The notes: a model not told the origin generated them from the letters alone. Positions 39,880-48,186 are shown, counted from the stretch's first letter. The stretch: 64,000 bases of DNA from Streptomyces coacervatus (GCF_029223485.1 NZ_JARHTP010000031.1:20003-84002), one strand, 5' to 3'. Program-made: numbers and translations.

Positions 39880-40998
39880 CTACTCCTCCACCAGCAGCTT
39901 CTCCCGCAGCTGGGCCAGCGTGCGCGCCAGCAGGCGGGACACGTGCATCTGCGAGATGCCGACCTCCTGCGCGATCTGCGACTGGGTCATGTTGCCGAAG
40001 AAGCGCAGCAGCAGGATCCGCTTCTCCCGGGGCGGGAGGTCCTCCAGGAGCGGCTTGAGCGACTCGCGGTACTCGACGCCCTCCAGGGCCTCGTCCTCGG
40101 CGCCCAGGGTGTCGGCCACGGCCGGGGACTCGTCGTCCGTGTCGGGGACGTCCAGGGACAGCGTGGAGTACGCGTTGGCGGACTCCAGGCCCTCCAGGAC
40201 CTCCTCCTCCGAGATCGCCAGCTTCTCGGCGAGCTCGTGGACCGTGGGGGAGCGGCCGTGCTGCTGCGAGAGCTCCGCGGTCGCCGTCGTGAGCGCCAGG
40301 CGCAGCTCCTGCAGGCGCCGCGGGACGCGCACCGCCCAGCCCTTGTCGCGGAAGTGCCGTTTGATCTCGCCGACGACCGTCGGGGTCGCATACGTCGAGA
40401 ACTCGACGCCGCGCTCCGGGTCGAAGCGGTCGACCGACTTGATCAGACCGATGGTGGCGACCTGGGTGAGGTCGTCCAGCGGCTCGCCGCGGTTGCGGAA
40501 GCGGCGCGCGAGGTGCTCGACGAGCGGCAGGTGCATGCGGACCAGCTTGTTGCGCAGCTCCGCGTACTCCTGGCTGCCGTCCTTCAGGCTGCGCAGCTCG
40601 ATGAACATCGCGCGCGCCCCGCTCCGGTCCTGCGCTGCGTCGTGCTGCGTGGCCTGCGGCACCCTCTGCGCGTCCTGCCCGTCGCCCTCGGCGTTTCGCT
40701 CGTGCTCGCTCATCGTCCCGCCCGTCGCCCTTCTCCGAGCCCTCGCCTCTGCTCGGACCGGGGTGACCCCGTTCCGCCCGTCCAGGGGCGTGCTCTGCAC
40801 GGCACCTTCCCGATCCCGCTGCCCGTCGCCTGGGAAGCCGGCCGCCGCTGTGTCGTCGGTCTCGTCCTCCGGATGCGGCCGGGCCTGCTCGGGGATGCCG
40901 TCGATGCCGTCGGTGCCGTTGACGGTGTCCCCGATGCGTCGGGACCCGTCTGCGCCCTCGGCCGGCAGCTCTCGTGTGCCGCGCTCTTCGTCACGCAC
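39880..40998 (-). CDS. sigH: SigF/SigB-family stress-response sigma factor SigH
   Basis: A sigma factor linked in S. coelicolor to osmotic stress and aerial development. The conserved core from about residue 130 has region 2 (DLTQVATIGLIKSVDRFDPE and FSTYATPTVVGEIKRHFRDK), region 3 and region 4 (MTQSQIAQEVGISQMHVSRLL). The start is ambiguous. A GTG at 41019 overlaps the ushX stop; a GTG at 40998 has AGGGGA seven bases upstream (372 residues, used here); an ATG at 40713 gives 277 residues. The low-complexity acidic extension between them fits the multiple SigH forms known in S. coelicolor. Confidence 0.92.
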   Translation of the reverse strand: MRDEERGTRELPAEGADGSRRIGDTVNGTDGIDGIPEQARPHPEDETDDTAAAGFPGDGQRDREGAVQSTPLDGRNGVTPVRAEARARRRATGGTMSEHERNAEGDGQDAQRVPQATQHDAAQDRSGARAMFIELRSLKDGSQEYAELRNKLVRMHLPLVEHLARRFRNRGEPLDDLTQVATIGLIKSVDRFDPERGVEFSTYATPTVVGEIKRHFRDKGWAVRVPRRLQELRLALTTATAELSQQHGRSPTVHELAEKLAISEEEVLEGLESANAYSTLSLDVPDTDDESPAVADTLGAEDEALEGVEYRESLKPLLEDLPPREKRILLLRFFGNMTQSQIAQEVGISQMHVSRLLARTLAQLREKLLVEE

Positions 40999-41015
40999 CG
41001 GCCCGTCCCCTGTCC

Positions 41016-41429
41016 TCACGCCGGCCCGGGTCCCGCGCCGCGCTGTTTGTAGAGGCTGATCGAAACGGTTTTGTCCTCGTCCACGGCGGAGGAGACCTTG
41101 CCCGCCAGAGCCGACAGGACGGTCCAGGCGAAGGTGTCCCGCGAGGGGGCGTGGCCGTCCGTGGTCGGGGCCGAGACGGTGACCTCGAGCGAGTCGTCGA
41201 CGAGGCGGAAGACACAGCTCAGCACCGAGCCGGGCACGGCCTGCTGGAGCAGGATCGCGCAGGCCTCGTCCACCGCGATGCGAAGGTCCTCGATCTCGTC
41301 GAGGGTGAAGTCCAAACGGGCCGCGAGTCCGGCAGTCGCCGTACGCAGCACCGACAGGTAGGCACCCGCAGCCGGCAGCCGGACTTCCACGAAGTCCTGG
41401 GTCGCGGGCTCGCCTGCGATCTGGGACAC
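41016..41429 (-). CDS. ushX: Anti-sigma factor UshX (PrsH), antagonist of SigH
   Basis: A 137-residue RsbW-like GHKL protein that binds SigH. The GTG at 41429 (VSQIAGEPATQDF) has GGAGG five bases upstream. The N-box reads AVDEACAILLQQA: the Asn normally coordinating Mg-ATP is absent, so kinase activity is doubtful. Its stop overlaps a possible sigH GTG, giving translational coupling. No anti-anti-sigma factor is adjacent. Confidence 0.92.
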   Translation of the reverse strand: MSQIAGEPATQDFVEVRLPAAGAYLSVLRTATAGLAARLDFTLDEIEDLRIAVDEACAILLQQAVPGSVLSCVFRLVDDSLEVTVSAPTTDGHAPSRDTFAWTVLSALAGKVSSAVDEDKTVSISLYKQRGAGPGPA

Positions 41430-41699
41430 CCTCACCTCCAAGGTGGTACAAGCTTCTCGGGGCCGAGGGTCGCCCCCCGGGGTAACGCGATCTGTGGTTC
41501 AGCGGTGACGCTATCGCGCTCTCAAGTTTCCCGTCCCCGGGACCCCGACCCCTTGCCGTCACTCACAGTAAACCTGTGGACACGCTCCGTGTCTAGGGGT
41601 CTGCGGCTCCAATTGGGAAGAACGCGCGCCGGGTTGACGTACCCAGACGTCAGACGGTCGAACCGTCCGGATCGTGGGTCGTCCCCCGGTCGTCCAGGG

Positions 41700-41960
41700 T
41701 CACACGAGAACGTGGTCCACGAAGCACCAACGCCAGTTCTCACCGGGTTCGAATGTGCGCATGATCGGGTGGCCGGAGTCCTTGTGGTGCTCCGTGGCGT
41801 GCCGGCCGGGCGAGGAGTCGCAGCAGCCGACGTGGCCGCAGGTGAGGCACAGCCGCAGTTGTACCGGGTGCGTGCCCGCTGCCAGGCACTCCGGACATGT
41901 CTCGGTCAGTGGACCGGGTTCCGGAAGCGGCAGCGCGTCGGCGTGCGTGCACTGTTTCAT
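41700..41960 (-). CDS. UBP-type zinc-finger protein
   Basis: An 86-residue protein with a ubiquitin-protease-type zinc finger: CTHAD, CPECL, CLTCGHVGCCDSS and HATEHHKDSGHPIM provide the Cys/His ligands, followed by WRWCFVDH. In eukaryotes this fold binds the ubiquitin C-terminus; its bacterial role is unknown. It lies upstream of ushX-sigH as in S. coelicolor. The ATG at 41960 is preferred to one 26 codons earlier, which would overlap the antiporter. Confidence 0.88.
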   Translation of the reverse strand: MKQCTHADALPLPEPGPLTETCPECLAAGTHPVQLRLCLTCGHVGCCDSSPGRHATEHHKDSGHPIMRTFEPGENWRWCFVDHVLV

Positions 41961-42022
41961 GATTGCCAGATTACGACGGTTGTGCGGATGGCCGCGCGGA
42001 AAAACGAGGGCGGGCGAGGACG

Positions 42023-43618
42023 ATGGACGTGATGCCACTGCTGTTGCTGGTGGCGGGGAGCGCCGCGATCGCCGCGGTGGCCCGGCGCACCCCGGTGCCG
42101 GCCCCGCTGCTGCTCGTCGCGGTGGGGCTCGCCGTCTCGTACGTCCCCGGGGTGCCGGACTACACCCTCGACCCGGACATCGTGCTGCCGCTGGTGCTGC
42201 CCCCGCTGCTGCACAAGGAGGCCGTCGAGAGCTCGTACCTCGATCTGCGGGCCACGATGCGCCCGGTGGCGCTCCTGTCTGTGGGCTACGTGCTCTTCGC
42301 GACCTTCGTCGTCGGCTGGGTCGCCTATCTCGTCGTGCCCGGACTGCCCCTGCCCGCGGCGCTGGTGCTGGGCGCGGTGGTGGCGCCGACGGACGCGGTG
42401 GCGGCGGCGGCGGTCGCCCGCCGGGTGGGCCTGCCCTCCCGGATCACGACCATCCTCCAGGGCGAGTCCCTGCTGAACGACGCGACCGCGATCACCGCGT
42501 ACCGGGTGGCCGTCGCGGCTGCCGTGGGCGAGGGCGCCTCCTGGATCGGCGGCATCGGGGAGTTCCTGCTGGCGGCGGTCGGCGGTGTCGTGGTCGGGCT
42601 GGTGCTGATGCTGCCGATCCACTGGCTGCGCACGCACGTGAAGGAGGCGCTGCTGCAGAACACCATGTCCCTGCTGATCCCCTTCGTCGCCTACGCCGTC
42701 GCCGAGCAGGTGCACGCCTCCGGTGTCCTCGCGGTCGTGGTCGTCGCCCTCTACCTCGGACACCGTGCGTGGGAGGTCGACTTCGCCACCCGCCTCCAGG
42801 AGGAGGCGGTGTGGAAGGTGGTCGCGTTCGTCCTGGAGTCGGCGGTGTTCGCGCTCATCGGCCTGCAACTGCCCGTGGTCCTCAAGGGCCTCGGCGAGTA
42901 CGAGGGCGTGGACGCCGCCTGGTACGCGGTCGCCGTCTTCCTGGTGGTCGTCGTGACCCGGTTCGTGTGGGTGTATCCGGGAACGTTCGTGCCCCGCATA
43001 CTGTCCGCGCGGATCAGGGAACGCGAGGACAACCCCACCTGGAGAGGGCCGATCGTCACCTCCTGGGCTGCGATGCGCGGCGTCGTCTCGCTCGCCATCG
43101 CCTTCTCGATCCCGCTCACCGTGCACGGCGGCGGTCCCTTCCCGCAGCGCAACCTCATCCTCTTCCTGACCTTCACGACGGTCATCGGGACCCTGGTGGT
43201 GCAGGGCCTCACCCTGGCCCCGGTGATCCGCCTGCTGAAGTTCCCCGGCCGGGACGTGCAGGCCGAGACCCTCGCCGAGGCCAACGCCCAGGCGCAGGCC
43301 TCCCGAGTCGCCGAGCGGCGCCTGGACGAACTCCTCGCCGACGAGCGCAATGCCATCCCGCCGCCCCTCGCCGACCGTCTCCGGCAGGTCCTGGAGCGCC
43401 GCCGCAACGCCGTCTGGGAACGCCTCGGCCAGACCAACCCGGTCACCGGCGAATCCGTCGACGACACCTACCGCCGGCTGTCCCGCGAAATGATCGGCGC
43501 CGAGCGAGCGATGTTCGTACGTCTCCGGGACGGCCGCTACATCGACGACGAGATGCTGCGGACGCTGCTGCGCAGGCTGGATCTGGAGGAGGCTGCGGCT
43601 TATCGGGAGACCGCCTGA
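42023..43618 (+). CDS. Na+/H+ antiporter, CPA1 (NhaP-like) family
   Basis: A 531-residue transporter with about 12 membrane helices and a 110-residue cytoplasmic tail. The ion-site segment GAVVAPTDAVAAAAVARR (Asp of PTD) and the double-acid helix ILQGESLLNDATAI (Asn-Asp) are intact. RGVVSLAIAFSIPL is the usual helix-11 motif. Neighbouring sigH is an osmotic-stress sigma factor, which fits an ion-homeostasis role. The ATG at 42023 follows a weak GGGCGAGG. Confidence 0.93.
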   Translation: MDVMPLLLLVAGSAAIAAVARRTPVPAPLLLVAVGLAVSYVPGVPDYTLDPDIVLPLVLPPLLHKEAVESSYLDLRATMRPVALLSVGYVLFATFVVGWVAYLVVPGLPLPAALVLGAVVAPTDAVAAAAVARRVGLPSRITTILQGESLLNDATAITAYRVAVAAAVGEGASWIGGIGEFLLAAVGGVVVGLVLMLPIHWLRTHVKEALLQNTMSLLIPFVAYAVAEQVHASGVLAVVVVALYLGHRAWEVDFATRLQEEAVWKVVAFVLESAVFALIGLQLPVVLKGLGEYEGVDAAWYAVAVFLVVVVTRFVWVYPGTFVPRILSARIREREDNPTWRGPIVTSWAAMRGVVSLAIAFSIPLTVHGGGPFPQRNLILFLTFTTVIGTLVVQGLTLAPVIRLLKFPGRDVQAETLAEANAQAQASRVAERRLDELLADERNAIPPPLADRLRQVLERRRNAVWERLGQTNPVTGESVDDTYRRLSREMIGAERAMFVRLRDGRYIDDEMLRTLLRRLDLEEAAAYRETA

Positions 43619-43646
43619 GCGCTGCGCGGGGTGTGCCGTCTTTCGT

Positions 43647-43697
43647 CTGCGGCGCCATCGTGGCTGGTCGCGCAGTTCCCCGCGCCCCTTAAGGGGC
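43647..43697 (+). repeat. Streptomyces intergenic repeat, copy 6
   Basis: CTGCGGCGCCATCGTGGCTG continues as GTCGCGCAGTTCCCCGCGCC and CCTTAAGGGGC. It begins 28 bases after the antiporter stop, between convergent genes. Confidence 0.8.
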
Positions 43698-43743
43698 TGC
43701 CGTACTGCAGTGGACTTCGCGCACCCTGCTCAGCACGCCTTGC

Positions 43744-44643
43744 CTAAGGGAAGGGTCGTCCGGTGATGACGGCTGCCACCGTCGTTCCCCGCGCGAAGGC
43801 GTTCTCCTCCGCCAGGGTGACAAGTCCATACAGCAACTTGGCGACATAGAGGCGCTCCACGGGCACCCCGTGGCGGTCCTCGAAGTCCTCGGCGAAGGCG
43901 TCGAGTTCAGGGGGTACGCGCGCGTAGCCGCCGAAGTGGAAGCGGTCGTCGAGCGTCCAGTCGCCGCACCGGCCGCCGAAGGCCTGCTCCTGAAGGCTCT
44001 CTATGTCGGTGGTCAGGAAGCCGCCCTTGAGGACGGGTACACCCAGAGCGTGCTGATCAGGAGCCAGCCCGGCGGCCAGCCCGGCGAACGTGCCGCCGGT
44101 CCCGCAAGCGAGTGCGACGACATCCGCCCGCCCGCGCAGCTCCTCGCCCAGCGCCCGGCAGCCGCGTACGGCTTCGGCGTTGCTGCCGCCCTCGGGGACG
44201 ACGTACGCGTCCTCGGCACCGGCCGTGCTCAGCACGCGCGCGAGGACGTCCGGTTCGGTCTTGCGGCGGTAGGTCGACCTGTCGACGAAGTGCAGTCGCA
44301 TGCCGTCGGCCGCGCACCGGGCCAGGGAGGTGTTGAGGGGGCGGTCGGCCAGCTCCTGGCCGCGGACCACGCCGACGGTCGACAGCCCCAGGAGGCGGCC
44401 CGCGGCGGCCGTCGCGCGCAGATGGTTGGAGTACGCGCCACCGAAGGTGACGAGCGTGCGGCCGGCCGCGGCGGCGAGATTCGGCGCGAGCTTGCGCCAC
44501 TTGTTGCCGATCAGCTCCGGGTGGATCAGGTCGTCGCGCTTGAGGAGGAGGCGCAGGCCGTGGCGTGAGAAACGGTCGTCCTCGATCTCCTCCAGGGGGG
44601 AGGGCAGCTGGGGGCGCAGGGAACCGAGGTCGAGGCTGTTCAC
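43744..44643 (-). CDS. PLP-dependent ACC deaminase/D-cysteine desulfhydrase-family enzyme
   Basis: A 299-residue fold-type II pyridoxal-phosphate enzyme. The PLP lysine is in LIGNKWRKLAPNL, followed by TFGGAYSNHLRATAAAG, and the phosphate loop is ALACGTGGTFAGLAAG. The sequence does not separate ACC deaminase from D-cysteine desulfhydrase; the latter is more common. The GTG start at 44643 lacks a ribosome site; CACAAT lies six bases before it. The frame is open upstream but antisense to nothing known. Confidence 0.88.
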   Translation of the reverse strand: MNSLDLGSLRPQLPSPLEEIEDDRFSRHGLRLLLKRDDLIHPELIGNKWRKLAPNLAAAAGRTLVTFGGAYSNHLRATAAAGRLLGLSTVGVVRGQELADRPLNTSLARCAADGMRLHFVDRSTYRRKTEPDVLARVLSTAGAEDAYVVPEGGSNAEAVRGCRALGEELRGRADVVALACGTGGTFAGLAAGLAPDQHALGVPVLKGGFLTTDIESLQEQAFGGRCGDWTLDDRFHFGGYARVPPELDAFAEDFEDRHGVPVERLYVAKLLYGLVTLAEENAFARGTTVAAVITGRPFP

Positions 44644-44687
44644 GGCACCATTGTGATGCCGGGCAGTGCCCTTCAGCCCGTCCGGCG

Positions 44688-45278
44688 TCACTTCAGCCGG
44701 TCCCGCACCTGCTCCCTCAACCACGCCATCGTGAACCCCCGCGGATCCACCTTCCCCGGCTGCCACTCCAGGTGCCCGATCACCGACCGTTCCGTCCACC
44801 CGTGATACCGGCACACCGCAGCCGCCGCCTTCTCGATGGCCTCCAACTGGGCCTGAGGCCACGGATCCTGGCCGTCGCCGAGGTTCTCGCACTCGAAGCC
44901 GTAGAAGTGACGGTTGCCGTCGGTGTTCGCCTCGTTGTCCGGCGGGAGCGCCTTCTCGGCGATCACCGCGCGCAGCACGTCGTCGTCGCCGAGGCCCGCG
45001 TGGTTGGCGCGGCCGTAGCCGACCAGGTGGACCGTGCCGTCCTTGGTGATGACGCCGTGGCACAGCGGGCCGGGCAGCTCGGCGTAGCCGTCCCGGCAGA
45101 TCTCGACGGTGCGTTCGCTGCCGCTCGTCACCGTGTGGTGGATCATCACGCCGTACACCGGGCCCCACGGTCCCTTGTGGTTGCGGTTGTGATGCTCCCA
45201 GTCGCCCACCTCGACGACGGTGAGGCCCTCCGCCCTGAGGCCGTCGAGGAATCTGCCCGCGGACATGGGTGAGGCCAT
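44688..45278 (-). CDS. N-acetylmuramoyl-L-alanine amidase (Amidase_2/PGRP fold)
   Basis: A 196-residue protein with the Amidase_2 fold: VMIHHTVTSG (zinc His), HGVITKDGTVHLVGYGRANHAG and a late His in SVIGHLEWQPGKVDPRGF. Such enzymes cut between MurNAc and L-Ala of peptidoglycan. No signal peptide is visible, so export would need another route or it acts on lysis. AAGGAG lies six bases before the ATG at 45278. Confidence 0.88.
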   Translation of the reverse strand: MASPMSAGRFLDGLRAEGLTVVEVGDWEHHNRNHKGPWGPVYGVMIHHTVTSGSERTVEICRDGYAELPGPLCHGVITKDGTVHLVGYGRANHAGLGDDDVLRAVIAEKALPPDNEANTDGNRHFYGFECENLGDGQDPWPQAQLEAIEKAAAAVCRYHGWTERSVIGHLEWQPGKVDPRGFTMAWLREQVRDRLK

Positions 45279-45580
45279 GACCGGCTCCTTCGTACCGTGC
45301 CGACGGCCGCCCGGCGCGGCCGCCCGTGCAGGTGGTTGTACCGAAAGTGATGGAGTGGTCACACATCGTTCTCATGGTGAGCGAGTAGATCCGGCCATCC
45401 GGCCATCTCGCGCGCGGCGCCCACTGGACAGGATCCCCATTTGTGCCCAGTCGGCGGTGATCCATTCCCGCTCTTTCGGGTAATGGCACGGACACGTTCC
45501 GTGATGGAAGGCTTGGCCGCGGAGATCGACGCAGCCGCGCAGTCGGGCGCCGGCTGTATGACCGGGAGGGCAGTTCTCAT
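45279..45580. other. 302-base divergent regulatory region between the amidase and eshA
   Basis: Features seen are an imperfect hairpin CCATTCCCG / CGGGTAATGG (45462-45486), a palindrome CACGGA-CACGT-TCCGTG (45487-45503) and a 28-codon reading frame (ATG 45504 to TAG 45588-45590) that runs into the first codons of eshA in another frame. No -10/-35 pair was convincing. Confidence 0.45.
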
Positions 45581-46987
45581 ATGTCGGTAGGCGAAGAGGT
45601 CCGTTCGGAGCAGGGCAAGCCGCAGCAGAGTCTCGGCACGGCCGCCGCACGGAACCTGGCCACCACGACCAAGTCGGCACCCCAGATGCAGGAGATCAGC
45701 TCGCGCTGGCTGCTGCGCACGCTGCCGTGGGTGAACGTCCAGGGCGGTACGTACCGGGTGAACCGTCGGCTGACCTACGCCGTCGGAGACGGTCGCATCA
45801 CCTTCGTGAAGACCGGCGACCGGGTCGAGGTCATCCCCGCCGAGCTCGGCGAACTTCCCGCCCTGCGGTCGTACGAGGACGAGGAGGTGCTCGCGGAGCT
45901 CGCCCAGCGCTGCCGGCAGCAGGAGTTCGCACCGGGCTCCGTCATCGCCTCCTTCGGCAGCCGGACCGACGAGGTGTACCTGCTGGCGCACGGCAGGGTG
46001 GAGAAGATCGGCACGGGCCCGTACGGCGACGACGCGGTCCTCGGGGTGCTCGCCGACGGCGCCTACTTCGGCGAGGCGGGCCTCCTCGACCCGGACGCCA
46101 TCTGGGAGTACACCGCCCGCGCGGACACCGCGTGCACGGTGCTGATCCTCTCCCGCCAGGACGTCGACCAGGTCGCCGAGCGCTCCGACTCCCTGCGCGG
46201 GCACCTCCAGGAGCTGCGCGCCATTCCCGAGCAGCGCACCAACAAGTACGGCGAGAAGGAGGTCGACCTCGCCGCAGGCCACAGCGGCGAGCCCGACATC
46301 CCGCACACCTTCGTCGACTACGAGGGCAGGCCCCGTGAGTACGAACTGAGCATCGCCCAGACCGTGCTGCGCATCCACTCGCGCGTGGCCGACCTCTACA
46401 ACCAGCCGATGAACCAGACCGAGCAGCAACTGAGGCTGACGGTAGAGGCATTGAAGGAGCGCCAGGAGCACGAGCTCGTCAACAACCGCGAGTTCGGGCT
46501 GCTCAACAACTGCGAGTACGACCAGCGGCTCCAGCCGCACGACGGCGTGCCCAGCCCCGACGACCTGGACGAGCTGCTCAGCCGGCGGCGCGGCACCAAG
46601 CTGCTGCTCGCCCACCCGCGCGCGATCTCAGCGATCGGCCGCGAACTCAACAAGCGCGGCCTGGTCCCCGAGACGATCGAGGTGGCCGGCAACCGCATCC
46701 CGACCTGGCGTGGTGTGCCGATCTACCCGTGCAACAAGATCCCGGTGAGCGAGGCCCGTACGACATCGATCATCGCCATGCGTACCGGCGAGGCCGAGCA
46801 GGGCGTCATCGGACTGCAGCAGGCCGGTATCCCGGACGAGATCGAGCCGAGCCTGTCCGTGCGCTTCATGGGCATCAATGAACAGGCGATCATCAAGTAC
46901 CTGGTGACGGCGTACTACTCGGCCGCGGTCCTGGTGCCGGACGCGCTCGGAGTCCTGGAGAACGTCGAGATCGGCCGGTGGAGGTGA
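45581..46987 (+). CDS. eshA: EshA: family 2B encapsulin shell protein with cyclic-nucleotide-binding-like domain
   Basis: A 468-residue protein matching EshA of S. griseus and S. coelicolor, known to form large multimers and to affect sporulation and antibiotic output. The architecture is that of family 2B encapsulins, HK97-fold shell proteins that enclose an enzyme. Residues 1-100 and about 220-468 form the shell fold; a cNMP-binding-like domain (about 104-200) is inserted. That domain keeps FGEAGLL (163-169), but the usual phosphate-binding Arg of the PRSA motif aligns with Trp175. GGGAGGG lies 10 bases before the ATG. A polyprenyl synthase, the expected cargo, follows. Confidence 0.92.
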   Translation: MSVGEEVRSEQGKPQQSLGTAAARNLATTTKSAPQMQEISSRWLLRTLPWVNVQGGTYRVNRRLTYAVGDGRITFVKTGDRVEVIPAELGELPALRSYEDEEVLAELAQRCRQQEFAPGSVIASFGSRTDEVYLLAHGRVEKIGTGPYGDDAVLGVLADGAYFGEAGLLDPDAIWEYTARADTACTVLILSRQDVDQVAERSDSLRGHLQELRAIPEQRTNKYGEKEVDLAAGHSGEPDIPHTFVDYEGRPREYELSIAQTVLRIHSRVADLYNQPMNQTEQQLRLTVEALKERQEHELVNNREFGLLNNCEYDQRLQPHDGVPSPDDLDELLSRRRGTKLLLAHPRAISAIGRELNKRGLVPETIEVAGNRIPTWRGVPIYPCNKIPVSEARTTSIIAMRTGEAEQGVIGLQQAGIPDEIEPSLSVRFMGINEQAIIKYLVTAYYSAAVLVPDALGVLENVEIGRWR

Positions 46988-47100
46988 CGTTTCTGCACCT
47001 CGGAGCCGTGTCCCCGCCCGCCGGGGCGGGTACACCCCGGTCGTATGCGCCCAGCCACAGCGGAAGCGCCACCGTCCGCGGACTGACCGAGGGAGATCCC

Positions 47101-48186
47101 ATGGCCGAGTTCATGACGGAGGCGAAGCAGCACAGCACGGGGACGCAGTCGGCCGACGGGCAGGAGGCGGCGGCGATCCTGGAGCGCACCCGGGCCTCAG
47201 TCGATCCCGAACTGCGCGCCGCCATCGACTCGTTGCCCGGCTCCATGCGCCGGATCGCGCTCTACCACTTCGGCTGGGAGCACGCGGACGGTACTCCGGC
47301 GGCGGGCAACGCGGGCAAGGCGATCCGGCCCGCGCTCGTCCTCACCGCGGCCGCCGCGCTCGGCGGACCGGGGGCGCTCGACGCGGCCGTACGGGCGGCC
47401 GCGGCGGTGGAGCTGGTGCACAACTTCACGCTGCTGCACGACGATGTGATGGACCGGGACACCACCCGCCGGCACCGGCCCACCGCCTGGACCGTGTTCG
47501 GCGACGCCGATGCGATCCTCGCCGGGGACGCCCTGCAGGCGCTGGCCCTCGGGCTGCTCGCCGAGGACCCGCACCCGGCCTCCGGGCCGGCCGCGGCCCG
47601 GCTCGCGGCCTGCGTCGTCGAACTGTGCGCGGGCCAGCACGCGGACACGGAGATGGAGCGGCGCGGCCCCGGCGAGGTCACCCTCGACGAGGTGCTGACC
47701 ATGGCCGAGGCCAAGACGGGCGCGCTGATCGGCTGCGCCTGCGCCCTGGGCGCGCTGTACGCGGGTGCGTCCGCCGAGGACGTCGAGGCGCTGGACGCAT
47801 TCGGCCGTGAGGCAGGGCTCGCCTTCCAGCTCATCGACGACGTCATCGGCATATGGGGCGACCCGCGCCGTACCGGCAAACCGGTCGGCGCGGACCTGGC
47901 GGCCCGCAAGAAGTCCCTGCCGGTGGTCGCCGCGCTCACCTCAGGCACCCCGGCCGCCGCGGAGCTGGCAGAGCTGTACGCAGTGCCGTACGAGAAGGGG
48001 GACGAGGACGAGATCGCGCGTACCGCGCTTGCCGTCGAGCGGGCCGGCGGGCGCGACTGGGCGCAGGTCCAGGCCGCCGACCGGATGGCCCGCGCCATGC
48101 AGGATCTGGCCCGCGCGGTGCCCGACCCGGCGGAGGCGGGCGGCCTGCTCGCCCTGGCGGAGTTCGTGACGCGGCGCAGCAGCTGA
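47101..48186 (+). CDS. Polyprenyl diphosphate synthase, probable EshA-encapsulated cargo
   Basis: A 361-residue trans-isoprenyl diphosphate synthase. The first Asp-rich motif is DDVMD (114-118), GKAIRP lies at 72-77 and the second is DDVIG (246-250) in FQLIDDVIGIWGD. Residues 1-30 look disordered. Upstream, the same frame is open to a GTG at 46978 inside the eshA end, adding about 40 Pro/Gly/Ser-rich residues. Family 2B encapsulin cargo is loaded through such disordered N-termini, so the start matters. The ATG at 47101 has GAGGGAG five bases before it. Product chain length is unknown. Confidence 0.93.
   Translation: MAEFMTEAKQHSTGTQSADGQEAAAILERTRASVDPELRAAIDSLPGSMRRIALYHFGWEHADGTPAAGNAGKAIRPALVLTAAAALGGPGALDAAVRAAAAVELVHNFTLLHDDVMDRDTTRRHRPTAWTVFGDADAILAGDALQALALGLLAEDPHPASGPAAARLAACVVELCAGQHADTEMERRGPGEVTLDEVLTMAEAKTGALIGCACALGALYAGASAEDVEALDAFGREAGLAFQLIDDVIGIWGDPRRTGKPVGADLAARKKSLPVVAALTSGTPAAAELAELYAVPYEKGDEDEIARTALAVERAGGRDWAQVQAADRMARAMQDLARAVPDPAEAGGLLALAEFVTRRSS

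Noticed and set aside
41579..41593. GACACG-CTC-CGTGTC palindrome upstream of ushX as a defined operator
   Set aside because: Short arms, no matching regulator known to me and no second copy; left as an observation only.
41725..41755. tRNA-like word GGTTCGAAT
   Set aside because: No matching acceptor, anticodon or D-arm; it lies in the coding region of the zinc-finger protein.
44688..45278. Prophage endolysin
   Set aside because: The amidase fold fits, but no phage genes or attachment sites are nearby; it is more likely a chromosomal cell-wall enzyme.
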